A stretch of DNA of 34,583 nucleotides from Candidatus Saccharimonadota bacterium (lineage in GTDB: Bacteria; Patescibacteriota; Saccharimonadia; Saccharimonadales; JACDFO01): NCBI GenBank assembly GCA_013815785.1, contig JACDFO010000003.1, forward strand, positions 1 through 34,583, written 5' to 3'. The notes beneath the pieces are model-generated. The model did no database searches, had not been told where the DNA came from, and saw only the letters and a program-made list of their open reading frames with translations. The translations under genes and the position numbers were made by a program. This document shows, piece after piece, positions 23,964 through 33,065 of this stretch (its first letter is position 1; each line of letters starts with the position of its first letter).

Positions 23964-24563
23964 CAAACGTACATTTTACGAACAAACGAAAATCTACAAA
24001 AAGCAGTAATAATCACACGGCGGCACTAAACCGGTTTTTGTAAGGCAACACAAAGGAGGGGATTTACAAACCAAATACCAAGCTCACAAGCAGAATGGTG
24101 AAAAACTCTATGTGAAACTAATGGGCAGTGAACCAATTCCAATCATACAAATGATGTCGCACAATGTATATTTTGCGACTCTATTATTGAATGTATAGAT
24201 GATTACATATACCTTGTTTGCAGGGGACTTTATCTGTAGATTCGTGTCTTAGCTGAGATTTCGTTCGTAGCTGCACTGTTAACTAACTTACGTTTAAGTA
24301 TTACTACTCTCAGCTTCGTTTGTCCCCAGAAGAGCTTGTTGTAATACTGTGAGTTTTCCACAGCAGTCCGTGAAAAGTTTGCTTTTCACATTGAACTATT
24401 ATACAAATTTGCTTTTGCCCTGCCTTGCTTGTGTTGTATGTTTTTTTGACATTCCCCTGCTTTTGTTATTATGTATAGTTTTTCAACAATATGTGATATT
24501 TCACACATGCGAACATTATACGAACAACTAGGGTAGAGCGGTGGGAGAACGACTTACCATTGA
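23964..24563. other. 600-base intergenic region between convergent transcripts
   Basis: A reading frame open for 61 codons (24013-24198) lacks an ATG until 24121 but reads like protein (EKLYVKLMGSEPIPIIQ), with GGAGGGG nearby; it may be a gene remnant. Nested complementary segments occupy 24223-24327 (entered separately). The stretch 24340-24560 is AT-rich, with the small hairpin GTGAAAAG/CTTTTCAC near 24370 and TATAAT-like boxes on the minus strand. I see no convincing complete gene. Confidence 0.4.
24223..24327. ncRNA. Candidate hairpin RNA with nested helices
   Basis: GGGGAC (24223-24228) pairs with GTCCCC (24322-24327). Within it AGCTGAGA (24251-24258) pairs with TCTCAGCT (24308-24315), and ACTTA (24286-24290) pairs with TAAGT (24295-24299) over a 4-base loop. 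The long unpaired sides recall a bubble-containing hairpin such as 6S RNA, but no conserved signature was recognised and the strand is undecided. There is no tRNA-like end, so it is not tmRNA. Confidence 0.35.
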
Positions 24564-25481
24564 TTACTTATAATAAGCTCGCTCTTCTATACGAACATCA
24601 ATATATTCGGTTGGCGTTATTCCATCTGCCTCAAGCTTCTCACTGACTGCTATATACGTCCCTACTTGAAGACGAACATCTATTTCAGTATTAAACTTTA
24701 TATAGTACCCCTTCCCCTCTGGGCGTACATGTAGCTCATTGGCAACTGCGGGCAATGAATACGACTCTATTCCTATCTGTTTCGAACCCAGATTCGCTGC
24801 AAGCTGCCGGGTAAAAGCAACTAAATCCGTTGTAAGGAGTTGTTGGCCAATTTCAGCAAGAATACCTGTATCATCCGTTATAACGGGTAGCTTGTCTCGC
24901 GTTGAACTGACAAGCTGACTGCTTTTCAACACAGCTGTACCGTCGTCGTCAATCACGAAGGAATCACCGCGTACTGCCAAAATTAAAACAGGCTGGGCAG
25001 GACTGACTTGGATGATTAATTTTCGTCCAATCAAAGGGACGGTCACGGCCGTATCTCCGAGTTCCGGAAACTGTCTTTCAAGCTCATCGGCTATCTTATT
25101 AGTGTTAATCGTTAGTTTACTTTTATTTAATACCGATTGTTCTAGCAAATCTTGTGCTGCGCGTTCGTACACCGCCATCTCTTGAACAACCACGGGCCGA
25201 GTATCTTTAGTTGTGATTTGTATGCGCACATTATCAGTAAGGGTAGTGACGTATATTCCTGAAAGCAAAACTAACGTACCAGCCACAAGCGATGGCATGT
25301 AACCTAGCCACCATGGTGTTTTAGTGACTGCCCTGTCGTTATTTAGGCCCGTCATATTACGAGCAGTATTTGTTCCGGATGAGGTTGAACGATTTGAATA
25401 ATAAGAGAATACGGGGGCACTGGATCCCGAATTCTGTCGATTGCGAACCTCTGGTTGAATTTTCTTTTTACGCTTCAACAT
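24564..25481 (-). CDS. ftsQ: FtsQ/DivIB-like cell division protein
   Basis: The 305-residue protein has a basic, polar cytoplasmic N-terminus (about 1-55), one transmembrane helix (about 58-78, YMPSLVAGTLVLLSGIYV) and an extracellular region. Position and topology match FtsQ/DivIB, which links early and late divisome proteins. Sequence match to the POTRA and FtsQ domains is weak by eye, but PELGDTAVTVPLIGRKLIIQV and the FVIDDDGTAV stretch are typical of the beta-rich FtsQ part. It is the last gene of the dcw cluster, 7 bases after murG; no ftsA or ftsZ follows. Confidence 0.75.
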   Translation of the reverse strand: MLKRKKKIQPEVRNRQNSGSSAPVFSYYSNRSTSSGTNTARNMTGLNNDRAVTKTPWWLGYMPSLVAGTLVLLSGIYVTTLTDNVRIQITTKDTRPVVVQEMAVYERAAQDLLEQSVLNKSKLTINTNKIADELERQFPELGDTAVTVPLIGRKLIIQVSPAQPVLILAVRGDSFVIDDDGTAVLKSSQLVSSTRDKLPVITDDTGILAEIGQQLLTTDLVAFTRQLAANLGSKQIGIESYSLPAVANELHVRPEGKGYYIKFNTEIDVRLQVGTYIAVSEKLEADGITPTEYIDVRIEERAYYK

Positions 25482-25488
25482 CGTCGGC

Positions 25489-26637
25489 TTATCCTAATCC
25501 AAGAAGTAACTTTGCTAGCTTATGTGCTGCATCAGTTACAGTGAGTTTTTGCAGATTGCCACCTAATGTTTGTCTTTTGGCTGGAGTATCTAATAATTCG
25601 CAGATTGTATCGATAAAAATTCGAGAACCTTGCTTAAGTTGTTGTTCGGCAACAACTCTAGCTGCCGACTGTTCGTGCCATATTTCAGCATTTTTGAGCT
25701 GGTGACCACCGGTCAGCAGCGGGTTCGGTATTACTACGCAGGCGCGTCCCTGGACTCCGAGTTCGGCCATAGTATTTGCACCCGCTCTCGTGATTACCAG
25801 GTCGCTTGCGCCGGTATATTGATACATCGGCTTTAGTAGCTCGTGGATTTGTAGTCTAACGTGTGAAAAATCATCATATATTCCGCCCTTCCCTCGCCCC
25901 ACCTGGTGAATAACATATAGTTTAGGATATCTTTCTAAGAGCTCGGGCAATATGCTGCGAACTGCCGTATTGATCGTAGCAGCACCTCCACTTCCACCAG
26001 TGGCCAAAAGTACCATCGAATCAGCGGGCACACCTAAAGCAGTTTTGTAAGCAAGCTGTTGTTCATGGCTGACAGGCTGATAATGTTCTTCAACCAAAAC
26101 ACCGACGTAGCGTATGTTGGCGGGTGGATATCCGTAATTTTCTGGGGGCATACCTGTTGCATGAAATAGCGCCCAACGGCCAACCAGTCGATTCGCCAAG
26201 CCCGGTAGTATGTCTGAATCATGAGTAATAAAAGGCTTATGCCAAAAAGCCGCGCTAAGCCCTATAGGAACACCAACAAAACCACCTTTGAGTAAAATTA
26301 TATCGGGCTTTAATCTCTTGAGCAGTATCACGCTCTGGAGTGTACCAATCATAAAAAATATGCTATCACGAAGATTCAAGACGTTCGTTTTTATAGCAAA
26401 TAATCGACGAAGCCAGGATTCACCGTGATAACGTCGGAACTTACCGGCAAATATTGAGCGAGTTTCATCAATATGCGCATTACCGCTGGTCATAGCTGCA
26501 TACTTACCATTTCGTTCGCCTATATAAATAATGTGACAGTTCGGATCTTGCTTCTTAAGTTCTGCTGCGACCGCCAATAAAGGCGTAATATGGCCTCCGG
26601 TCCCGCCACCAGTAAGTATGATTCGCTTAGCTGACAT
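25489..26637 (-). CDS. murG: UDP-GlcNAc transferase MurG
   Basis: MurG adds GlcNAc to lipid I to make lipid II on the inner face of the membrane. The 382-residue GT-B protein shows the N-terminal loop TGGGTGGHITPLLAV, HDSDILPGLANRLVG, the second Gly-rich loop LLATGGSGGAATIN and the donor-site motif TRAGANTMAELG. Its ATG overlaps the ftsW stop by one base (TAATG), implying translational coupling. Confidence 0.95.
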   Translation of the reverse strand: MSAKRIILTGGGTGGHITPLLAVAAELKKQDPNCHIIYIGERNGKYAAMTSGNAHIDETRSIFAGKFRRYHGESWLRRLFAIKTNVLNLRDSIFFMIGTLQSVILLKRLKPDIILLKGGFVGVPIGLSAAFWHKPFITHDSDILPGLANRLVGRWALFHATGMPPENYGYPPANIRYVGVLVEEHYQPVSHEQQLAYKTALGVPADSMVLLATGGSGGAATINTAVRSILPELLERYPKLYVIHQVGRGKGGIYDDFSHVRLQIHELLKPMYQYTGASDLVITRAGANTMAELGVQGRACVVIPNPLLTGGHQLKNAEIWHEQSAARVVAEQQLKQGSRIFIDTICELLDTPAKRQTLGGNLQKLTVTDAAHKLAKLLLGLG

Positions 26638-27878
26638 TAAGGTCTCCTAGTCGTGTATGCACCATAGCCTGCTCTTGTCATTGGCCGTTTGGCCGCTTCT
26701 GGCCCGGTTTCAAGCTCCGTATTCGCACCATACGTTGTATAGCGCGAAATATTAAAGACCAAGCCTACGGCTGCAAGCACAAAGATAATACTTGTCCCAC
26801 CGTAGCTGATGAATGGCAGTGTAATACCTTTAAGTGGCAGCAACCCTATCATCGCTCCGATGTTTATAATCGTTTGCGTGCTCAACCACGCTAAAACCCC
26901 TGTTACTAAAAGCCGGCTGAACAAATCCGGGGCGCGTTCCATAATATTTTTTAACCTCGTAAAGAACAGTGCAAAAAGAGTAATCAACAAGGCTGAGCCA
27001 AGAAAGCCGAATTTTTCCGAATAAATTGCAAAGATTGAATCGTTAGCTGCCTCGGGCAAATAACCATAAGCTTGCACGCTATGAGCCAGACCTTTGCCGA
27101 ACATGCCTCCAGATCCAACTGCAATCAAGGCTTGGCACGCCTGATAACCACTTGCCTGACAATCCTGTTCTGGGTTTAAGAATGTAGTAACCCTGTCTCG
27201 ACGATATGCAAATGGCAGTGTAAGCAGGAAAAAGCTCGCAACCAGTATACCCCCGATAGCTATCAGCCTTTTTATCGGCATACCCGCCACATACACCATC
27301 GCTATCAGCATGGCCACAAGTACGCCTGCAGAACCTAGATCTCGCTGCAAGACAGCTACAACCACCCCGAGTACACCCAGTACGATTAAAAGCGGCTTGA
27401 ACGTCGCGATTTGATTATCTATGTTTCCAGAGCGAACGCGGTTTGCCAAAAATGCCGCTAGCCACACTAGAAGTGCGCACTTGATAAGCTCTACTGACTG
27501 CAAGGAAAGCCCCGCGAAGCGTATCCATCGGTGTGCTGGATACTCGGGCGTAACAGGTAAAGCGAGAGCTACAAGCGTTGCGGCGCCGGCGCCGATAATA
27601 AGTGGTCGCTTTAACTGCTTGAGTTTGTTAAGTGGGATATTGGCAACTATCACAAACACGACACTGCCAAGAAGTATCGCAGTCAGCTGCTTAGTAATAT
27701 AATAGTTTTCGCTTAAATTACGTTGTGCCGCGAGTCCAGGACTAATGGAATACACGACGATCAGGCCGATTACTAGTAGCAGCGCGGAGGCCACGACAAG
27801 CATGTAATCCGGCTTATGACGACGCTGATTGGTACCACCATCGTACGTGGAAGTCTTACGTGCGGATGATGGTCTCAT
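26637..27878 (-). CDS. ftsW: SEDS peptidoglycan glycosyltransferase FtsW
   Basis: FtsW polymerises lipid II at the septum together with FtsI. The 413-residue protein has about ten membrane helices. The family motifs are visible: AHRWIRFAGLSLQSVELIKC, LQRDLGSAGVLVAML, GSGGMFGKGLAHS and GITLPFISYGGTSI. The Asp of QRDLGS is the likely catalytic residue. The cytoplasmic tails are polar. It could be named RodA from sequence alone; its place between mraY and murG favours FtsW. Its ATG follows the mraY TAA directly. Confidence 0.92.
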   Translation of the reverse strand: MRPSSARKTSTYDGGTNQRRHKPDYMLVVASALLLVIGLIVVYSISPGLAAQRNLSENYYITKQLTAILLGSVVFVIVANIPLNKLKQLKRPLIIGAGAATLVALALPVTPEYPAHRWIRFAGLSLQSVELIKCALLVWLAAFLANRVRSGNIDNQIATFKPLLIVLGVLGVVVAVLQRDLGSAGVLVAMLIAMVYVAGMPIKRLIAIGGILVASFFLLTLPFAYRRDRVTTFLNPEQDCQASGYQACQALIAVGSGGMFGKGLAHSVQAYGYLPEAANDSIFAIYSEKFGFLGSALLITLFALFFTRLKNIMERAPDLFSRLLVTGVLAWLSTQTIINIGAMIGLLPLKGITLPFISYGGTSIIFVLAAVGLVFNISRYTTYGANTELETGPEAAKRPMTRAGYGAYTTRRP

Positions 27879-28916
27879 TTACACACCACCTAGCAGATAC
27901 AGAATCAGGCCTAGTACACCTGCAACCTGTCCGAGAATCCAGAAACGCATTGTTACTTTGGTTTCTGGCCACCCGCTAGCTTCAAAATGATGATGAATCG
28001 GTGAAGACTTAAAGACTTTCTTACCACCGCGTAACCACTTTGAGGTACGGTTAATAATAACTGACCCTGTTTCCGCGACATACACGGCACCGATGACGGG
28101 CAAAACATAAATCGTATCTGTCTGAAGTGCGATTATACCTAGCGCGGTACCGAGAGCGAACGCTCCGGTATCCCCCATGAAAAATCTCGCCGGGTAAATA
28201 TTAAACCAGGTGTAGCTTAATAGCGCCCCGACAATGCTCAGACAAAAACCAGCCAAAAAATATTTTTCCTGGAAGACCGCGATTAGCGTATAGGTAGCGA
28301 AGGAAGAAACCAGCAAGCCTCCGGCAAGTCCATCCAGTCCATCGGTTATATTGACCGCATTGGCTGTGGCAATAACGACCAGCCAAAACAGCAAAATGAC
28401 AAGTGCACCGATTTGTACCTCAGCAAAACCTAGATTAATACTACTAACGTCGAGTTTAGAGTAAAACCACCAGCCACCGGCAAGTGCCACCAGACTATGA
28501 AGCCCGAATTTTATCTTGGCTCGCATGCCCGCAATACCGGAAATGCTGCCGCGGATATTTATCCAATCATCAAGTAATCCAATGATTCCGGAACCCACCA
28601 TCCCAGCCAAGGGCAACCAGGTCTGTCCCCTATCAAGGTTGGCGAATAGTGTTACAAAAGAAACTGAAAATATGAATATAACACCTGCCATTGTCGGAAT
28701 ATTACGCCGATGCTTTTCGGCATGTAGCTGTTGATAGACTGTCGCATCGCCACCTCCAGACGCTGAGGATCGCTGACGTTTCCACCACTGGTGCTTGTAC
28801 GCAAAAAATGTGTAAAGCGGTGTTACGGCCATACTTAGCATCAACGTCAAGAATGCCAGCAATAATATGCGGATGACGGTATCTGTTTGCAAGCTGATGT
28901 TTAGTATTTCTGACAT
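27879..28916 (-). CDS. mraY: Phospho-MurNAc-pentapeptide transferase MraY
   Basis: MraY transfers phospho-MurNAc-pentapeptide to undecaprenyl phosphate, making lipid I. The 345-residue, roughly ten-helix protein shows the catalytic aspartate motifs GLLDDWINIRG, NAVNITDGLDGLAGG and FMGDTGAFALG, plus the SSPIHHHFEASGW loop specific to MraY. AAGGAT lies 8 bases before the ATG, and a TATAAT at 28930-28935 on the minus strand could give an internal promoter. Like the rest of the cluster it lacks interleaved mur ligase genes. Confidence 0.95.
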   Translation of the reverse strand: MSEILNISLQTDTVIRILLLAFLTLMLSMAVTPLYTFFAYKHQWWKRQRSSASGGGDATVYQQLHAEKHRRNIPTMAGVIFIFSVSFVTLFANLDRGQTWLPLAGMVGSGIIGLLDDWINIRGSISGIAGMRAKIKFGLHSLVALAGGWWFYSKLDVSSINLGFAEVQIGALVILLFWLVVIATANAVNITDGLDGLAGGLLVSSFATYTLIAVFQEKYFLAGFCLSIVGALLSYTWFNIYPARFFMGDTGAFALGTALGIIALQTDTIYVLPVIGAVYVAETGSVIINRTSKWLRGGKKVFKSSPIHHHFEASGWPETKVTMRFWILGQVAGVLGLILYLLGGV

Positions 28917-28937
28917 GAAATTATCCTTAATTATACG

Positions 28938-30716
28938 CTAATTTGTCTTCGGTGTAACATTGCCGTTATTGATTAAATTTTCTACTACGCTGCTAAATAT
29001 TGGCCCGGCTGCGCGTGAACCCGCATAACCAGCGATTTTTGGCTCATTGACCCTCACGACTATCACATATTGCGGCGTGTCCCCACCGATGTAACCTAGG
29101 AAGGTTCCGTTAAAACGGTCGTCATAATAGCCACCCTCAGGCTTTGGTACCTGAGCCGTTCCCGTTTTCGTGCCAATTGAATATTCTGGGTGACTGTTGC
29201 GCATACCATAAATCATATAATTTTTACTGAACGCAAACTCAAGTAATGAACGCAGGTCATCACTAACTCTAGCGCCTACGACATCCTGACGTACAATTTC
29301 TGGCTCAACGACTTTCTCAACGCCGTCATGACGAATAATCTTTTCAACTAATCGCGGACGAAAATATGTACCGCCATTGATGGCACTGGCGAGCGCTGCC
29401 GCCATCTGCAGCGGTGTAGCCGTCATTCCCTGCCCAAAAGCTGCGTTAGCATACTGAATATCAAGTCCAAAACCCTCGTTAGGATCTGGAATCGAACCAC
29501 CAGCTTCGTAACCTTGCTCTATTCCTGTCGGTTTTCCAAAACCATAATGGTCGGTCATATAATCATACCAACGTTCCCGAGCCTGCTTATTTATCTCACC
29601 ACCTCCCATTTGCATGAGCAGCCATGTCGCACCTGTATTAAGCGACAGCTGCAAAATGTCGGCCACACTTCTGGTAGCTGCGCCACCGGCTTCTTCAATA
29701 TTTGTCACTCTTGCATCACCTATTTGAAAAAAACCTGGATCGTAATATGTGGTTTCTTTATTTATAACCCCGAGGTCAAGAGCGGCTGCTGTTGTTAGAG
29801 GTTTCATGATAGAACCGACTTCAAGTGGCGCGCTTACCGCGGCATTATTAAATACACTGGCATCTTCGGTTTTAAAAAATTCTGCTGGGTTATAGGTTGG
29901 ATAATTCGCAACAGCTTTAACTGCACCAGTTTTAACTTCTATGATTAGCGCACTGCCAGTTTTGGATTGAGCACGCTCTAAACCTGACTTTAATGCATCC
30001 TCAAGCTGCTGTTGCATGCCTAAATCAACAGTCAAGATTACACGGTCACCCTGTTGCGGTTCGATAACAATATTTTCTTTATTACTGGCCAATGGCACCC
30101 CTTGTGCATCGGTGATTGCTTTGAGCTGCCCTGGTGCGCCCTTTAACTGGGCATCGAGCGCCTCTTCAAGTCCATATTTGCCACTACCCTCATCATTCAC
30201 AAAGCCCAGTAATTGCGCCGCTAGTTGGCCTTGAGGATATGTTCGGTAACTTGCTTCTCTTGTTCCGATTCCTTTGAGCTCGAGTTTATCGAGCGCTTCT
30301 GCTTTATCCTTATCTAGCTTTTTAGCGAGCACTACATAACGTGTATTGTCAGTTTTCAACTGCGCTTCATAGGAATTAGCGTCGCCACCAATAATACGAG
30401 CAACAGCGTCGGCAGCTGCCTTAGGATCTTTGACATAAATCGGGTCTGCGAACAGCGTATATTTGCTTTCGTTCAGTACAATCGGCACTGTTTTGCCATT
30501 ACTAGTAGCTTCTATAATCCCCCGGCTGGCTGGCACTTCATACTCTTTTAACTGTTTAGTGAGTGCGGCTGTTTGATAATAATCGTGTCGTATAACTTGA
30601 AGATAAAATAACCGAACAACAAACACGCCCGCCACCACGAGCAAACACACATACCAAAGACGGATGCGTGATAACGCTGTAAAATGATGACTAATCGCCA
30701 CCGGCTGATTTCGCAT
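28938..30716 (-). CDS. ftsI: Class B penicillin-binding protein (FtsI/PBP2 type)
   Basis: This transpeptidase cross-links peptidoglycan at the septum. The 592-residue protein has a short cytoplasmic start, one membrane helix (about 18-40, LWYVCLLVVAGVFVVRLFYL), a dimerisation/pedestal domain and the transpeptidase domain. Active-site motifs are SIMK (Ser302), SLN and KTGTAQ, all intact. The start is supported by AGGAAAG a few bases upstream; ftsL ends 8 bases earlier. Position in the dcw cluster favours FtsI over an elongation PBP2. Confidence 0.94.
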   Translation of the reverse strand: MRNQPVAISHHFTALSRIRLWYVCLLVVAGVFVVRLFYLQVIRHDYYQTAALTKQLKEYEVPASRGIIEATSNGKTVPIVLNESKYTLFADPIYVKDPKAAADAVARIIGGDANSYEAQLKTDNTRYVVLAKKLDKDKAEALDKLELKGIGTREASYRTYPQGQLAAQLLGFVNDEGSGKYGLEEALDAQLKGAPGQLKAITDAQGVPLASNKENIVIEPQQGDRVILTVDLGMQQQLEDALKSGLERAQSKTGSALIIEVKTGAVKAVANYPTYNPAEFFKTEDASVFNNAAVSAPLEVGSIMKPLTTAAALDLGVINKETTYYDPGFFQIGDARVTNIEEAGGAATRSVADILQLSLNTGATWLLMQMGGGEINKQARERWYDYMTDHYGFGKPTGIEQGYEAGGSIPDPNEGFGLDIQYANAAFGQGMTATPLQMAAALASAINGGTYFRPRLVEKIIRHDGVEKVVEPEIVRQDVVGARVSDDLRSLLEFAFSKNYMIYGMRNSHPEYSIGTKTGTAQVPKPEGGYYDDRFNGTFLGYIGGDTPQYVIVVRVNEPKIAGYAGSRAAGPIFSSVVENLINNGNVTPKTN

Positions 30717-30724
30717 AGGCTTTC

Positions 30725-31147
30725 CTAATTTTGAATGGTTGCTGATGGTGTGGCGTTGGCGAGCTTGTTTGCGACTTCGCTGCTTCGTGCACGTTCTAAC
30801 GACTGCAAACGCGCTGAGTCAACAACTAGTTGATCGTGCTCTGTTTGCAAACTGGATTGCTTTTCTTTTAAGTCATTAATGCGGTAACTAAACGCGTTTG
30901 TTTTTGTCACTTGCGTAAGATACAGCAAGCCAAGTAAGCATGCCAGGATAATCAACATAATCGTATTGCTGACAGGGCCGATTGCCTGCTCTTTCGTTTT
31001 AAACGTCGTCGTATTTTGATTTCGCGACGAAAACCGTTGCCGGCTCATTGCTAATGAACTTGAATATGTCATAGATTTTGTTTTTGTTTTTGTTGAACCT
31101 GGTCCTATACGCCTGGACCTTTTTGTAGCGCCTTTCTGGTCCCGCAC
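30725..31147 (-). CDS. ftsL: FtsL/DivIC-like division protein
   Basis: The product has a polar basic N-terminus, one transmembrane helix (TIMLIILACLLGLLYLTQV, about residues 60-78), then a coiled coil (about 85-125, INDLKEKQSSLQTEHDQLV). This is the FtsL/DivIC architecture, and the position just before ftsI is where ftsL belongs. FtsL joins FtsQ and DivIC in the divisome. The GTG at 31147 gives 140 residues and an unusually long tail; starts at Met26 (31072) or Met34 are as likely. Assignment rests on topology and gene order because the family is poorly conserved. Confidence 0.75.
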   Translation of the reverse strand: MRDQKGATKRSRRIGPGSTKTKTKSMTYSSSLAMSRQRFSSRNQNTTTFKTKEQAIGPVSNTIMLIILACLLGLLYLTQVTKTNAFSYRINDLKEKQSSLQTEHDQLVVDSARLQSLERARSSEVANKLANATPSATIQN

Positions 31148-31247
31148 CCATTTTTAAGTAGATGCGGGAATGTTTCTCACAAGATATCTATCCTACTCGG
31201 ACTTTTACCTTATAAGCACGGGAAAGGTTTTTTACCTGTATTGGCAT

Positions 31248-32195
31248 TCAAACTTCCCCTTTCTTTTGTGTGTTTATTTTTGCTGCGGCACGTAACTTTG
31301 CAGAACGCGCTCGCGGATTGAAAACTATTTCCTTGGCACTTCCTGTAACAATTTGCTTCGAGAGCAACATGAGAGAAGCGTCGTAGCGATTACCAGCCAT
31401 CTCATTAAGCGTTCGCTTAACGATCCGGTCTTCCAAACTATGGAAACTGATAACCACTATACGCCCTCCCGGGGCCAACAAATCTATCCAGACCGGCAAT
31501 GCTTTCTCTAGAAGATCTAGTTCGTCATTAACCGCCATCCGGAGCGCTTGGAACGTTCGGGTGGCTGGATGTGCTCTGCTTTTCGGCCCCGGCCAAGCGC
31601 GGGCAACGATAGCAGCTAGCTCGTGTGTCGAGCGAACCGGCCGACTTTCCACTATGAATCGAGTTATTTTATTCGCTCGAGGCTCTTCACCATACTTCCG
31701 AATGATACCCCTTAAACTTTCTTCCGAATAGTTATTCACTATGTCGTAAGCTGTAAGTTTTTGACGTTCATCCATCCGCATATCAAGTGGCCCGTCTAAT
31801 CGGATACTAAACCCACGGCTTGCGTTATCAAGGTGCGGTGACGACACACCCAAATCCGCCAAAATCATATCGAACTGCTTTCCTGCTTGGTTCAGTTCTT
31901 GAGCGGCTGCTAAATAATCTTTGTGGATTATATTCACAGCTTGGCCTTTAAACTGTTCTTTGAGGAAAGCGACTGCGTTTTGATCGCGATCTACAAGAGA
32001 TGCTTTTTTAGGACTAAAGGTGCGTTCCAGGACTTCTGAAGCATGTCCGCCGTATCCGGCCGTCAGGTCGAGGAACGACTCCCCTTCCTGCGGATTTAAA
32101 TACTGCAGTACTTCTTCTAATAAGACTGGAAAATGTTGGTCTTTCCTCATTGCTGAAGAAATTATAGTTGATTTTGGTTTTTTTGGTGTTTTCAT
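31248..32195 (-). CDS. rsmH: 16S rRNA (cytosine(1402)-N(4))-methyltransferase RsmH (MraW)
   Basis: RsmH methylates C1402 of 16S rRNA in the decoding centre. The 315-residue protein shows the start HFPVLLEEVLQYL, the SAM-binding LDLTAGYGGHASEVL, ILADLGVSSPHLDN, RGFSIRLDGPLDMRMD and ISFHSLEDRIVKR near the end. The ATG at 32195 adds about 15 residues to the usual start; Met16 at 32150 is an alternative, and neither has a Shine-Dalgarno. A 440-base structured stretch separates it from mraZ. Confidence 0.95.
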   Translation of the reverse strand: MKTPKKPKSTIISSAMRKDQHFPVLLEEVLQYLNPQEGESFLDLTAGYGGHASEVLERTFSPKKASLVDRDQNAVAFLKEQFKGQAVNIIHKDYLAAAQELNQAGKQFDMILADLGVSSPHLDNASRGFSIRLDGPLDMRMDERQKLTAYDIVNNYSEESLRGIIRKYGEEPRANKITRFIVESRPVRSTHELAAIVARAWPGPKSRAHPATRTFQALRMAVNDELDLLEKALPVWIDLLAPGGRIVVISFHSLEDRIVKRTLNEMAGNRYDASLMLLSKQIVTGSAKEIVFNPRARSAKLRAAAKINTQKKGEV

Positions 32196-32636
32196 GTTTG
32201 TTTTTTACAAGGTCACCTACCCGGCAATCAGCTTTTTGTGTTTTGGTTGTTTTTGTTTTTGTTTGCCTACTAAATTTGGTAGGCGGCGTTCTTATCCGGT
32301 ATGCGAGAGAAGTCTTGGGAGTTTGAAGTCCAAAGGATTTCCTTCACTGGTTAAGAACAAAGTTTTGAGAGACTTATGTGTGAGGTGGAGTTTTGGGAGG
32401 TGTTTTTAGTGTAATGTGCAAAGGTTTTTTATATGGTTACCTTCTCAAGTCCATATGCTGATTGCCAGATAGCTAACCTCTATGAGACACCCTTTCAGGG
32501 TTTCTCATCGTGCCGGGTTTGAGCAAAGCTCAAATCTCGGATTGCTCTTCCCGGAGCTGCACTAAGACAAGCTTCAGAAAAAACTGGTGATTGCTTTCTG
32601 GTTTTCGATTTGAATTGTTAAGGAGCTGCGTATGAT
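32196..32636 (-). ncRNA. Structured leader or small RNA between mraZ and rsmH
   Basis: These 441 bases hold no gene but many paired segments. A 27-base hairpin (ATGAGA/TCTCAT plus ACCCT/AGGGT, 32482-32508) lies beside TTTGAGC/GCTCAAA (32518-32534), the latter enclosed by CCGGG (32513-32517) with CCCGG (32550-32554). ATATGG (32431-32436) pairs with CCATAT (32451-32456), while AAGGT (32421-32425) can pair with ACCTT (32439-32443); these interleave, so they form a pseudoknot or alternatives. GCCTAC/GTAGGC lies at 32265-32284, nearer rsmH. The minus strand just before rsmH is A-rich. A regulatory leader for rsmH is the simplest reading. Confidence 0.45.
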
Positions 32637-32999
32637 CTATTCTTTGGCCATTACTCGCCAGTAATGCCCAACTCCAACAGCGATAACGTATTTGTCGATT
32701 CCCGCATAGTCCAGCAAATGCTGTTCTATAGTGATTCGGCCTTGCTTGTCATCCAGAGCACCGTCAACCTTGCCCATCCGGAACTGTACGTTCAGGTCGG
32801 CTATGCGTTCATCTAGGATGTCTCCGGCAAGGCGGGGTTCTACCTGCTCGTCCCAAACATGTTTGGGATACAAATGCAGATATTTACCAAAGCCACGTGT
32901 GACTACAGCTCCTGTTTTGAATTTGTCTCGAAGTTCGGTCGGTATGGTTAACCGCCGCTTCTCATCGAGCTTGCGTTCAAAATAGTCTACTGTTCCCAC
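32637..32999 (-). CDS. mraZ: Transcriptional regulator MraZ
   Basis: MraZ is the first gene of most dcw clusters and binds its own promoter. The 120-residue protein has the two AbrB-like SpoVT halves: DEKRRLTIPTELRDKF near residue 11 and DDKQGRITIEQHLLDYAG near residue 83, each with the DxxxR-type motif. It is shorter than the usual 140-150 residues, mainly at the C-terminus. The start is GTG with GAGGG 5 bases upstream. Repeated GTGGG-type boxes lie upstream at 33066-33111. Confidence 0.93.
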   Translation of the reverse strand: MGTVDYFERKLDEKRRLTIPTELRDKFKTGAVVTRGFGKYLHLYPKHVWDEQVEPRLAGDILDERIADLNVQFRMGKVDGALDDKQGRITIEQHLLDYAGIDKYVIAVGVGHYWRVMAKE

Positions 33000-33065
33000 T
33001 ATTGCCCTCGGAAGTTAAATTACAGTGGTTTTTATTTTTGTTCGGTTAGGTATCTTTTTTGGTTA

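Noticed and set aside
24223..24327. tmRNA or RNase P RNA
   Set aside because: There is no tRNA-like T arm, tag ORF or CCA end, and none of the universally conserved RNase P core sequence is seen.
24349..24531. 60-residue plus-strand ORF, very hydrophobic
   Set aside because: It sits in AT-rich intergenic DNA; the Leu/Phe/Cys-rich translation is what T-rich sequence gives, and there is no ribosome binding site.
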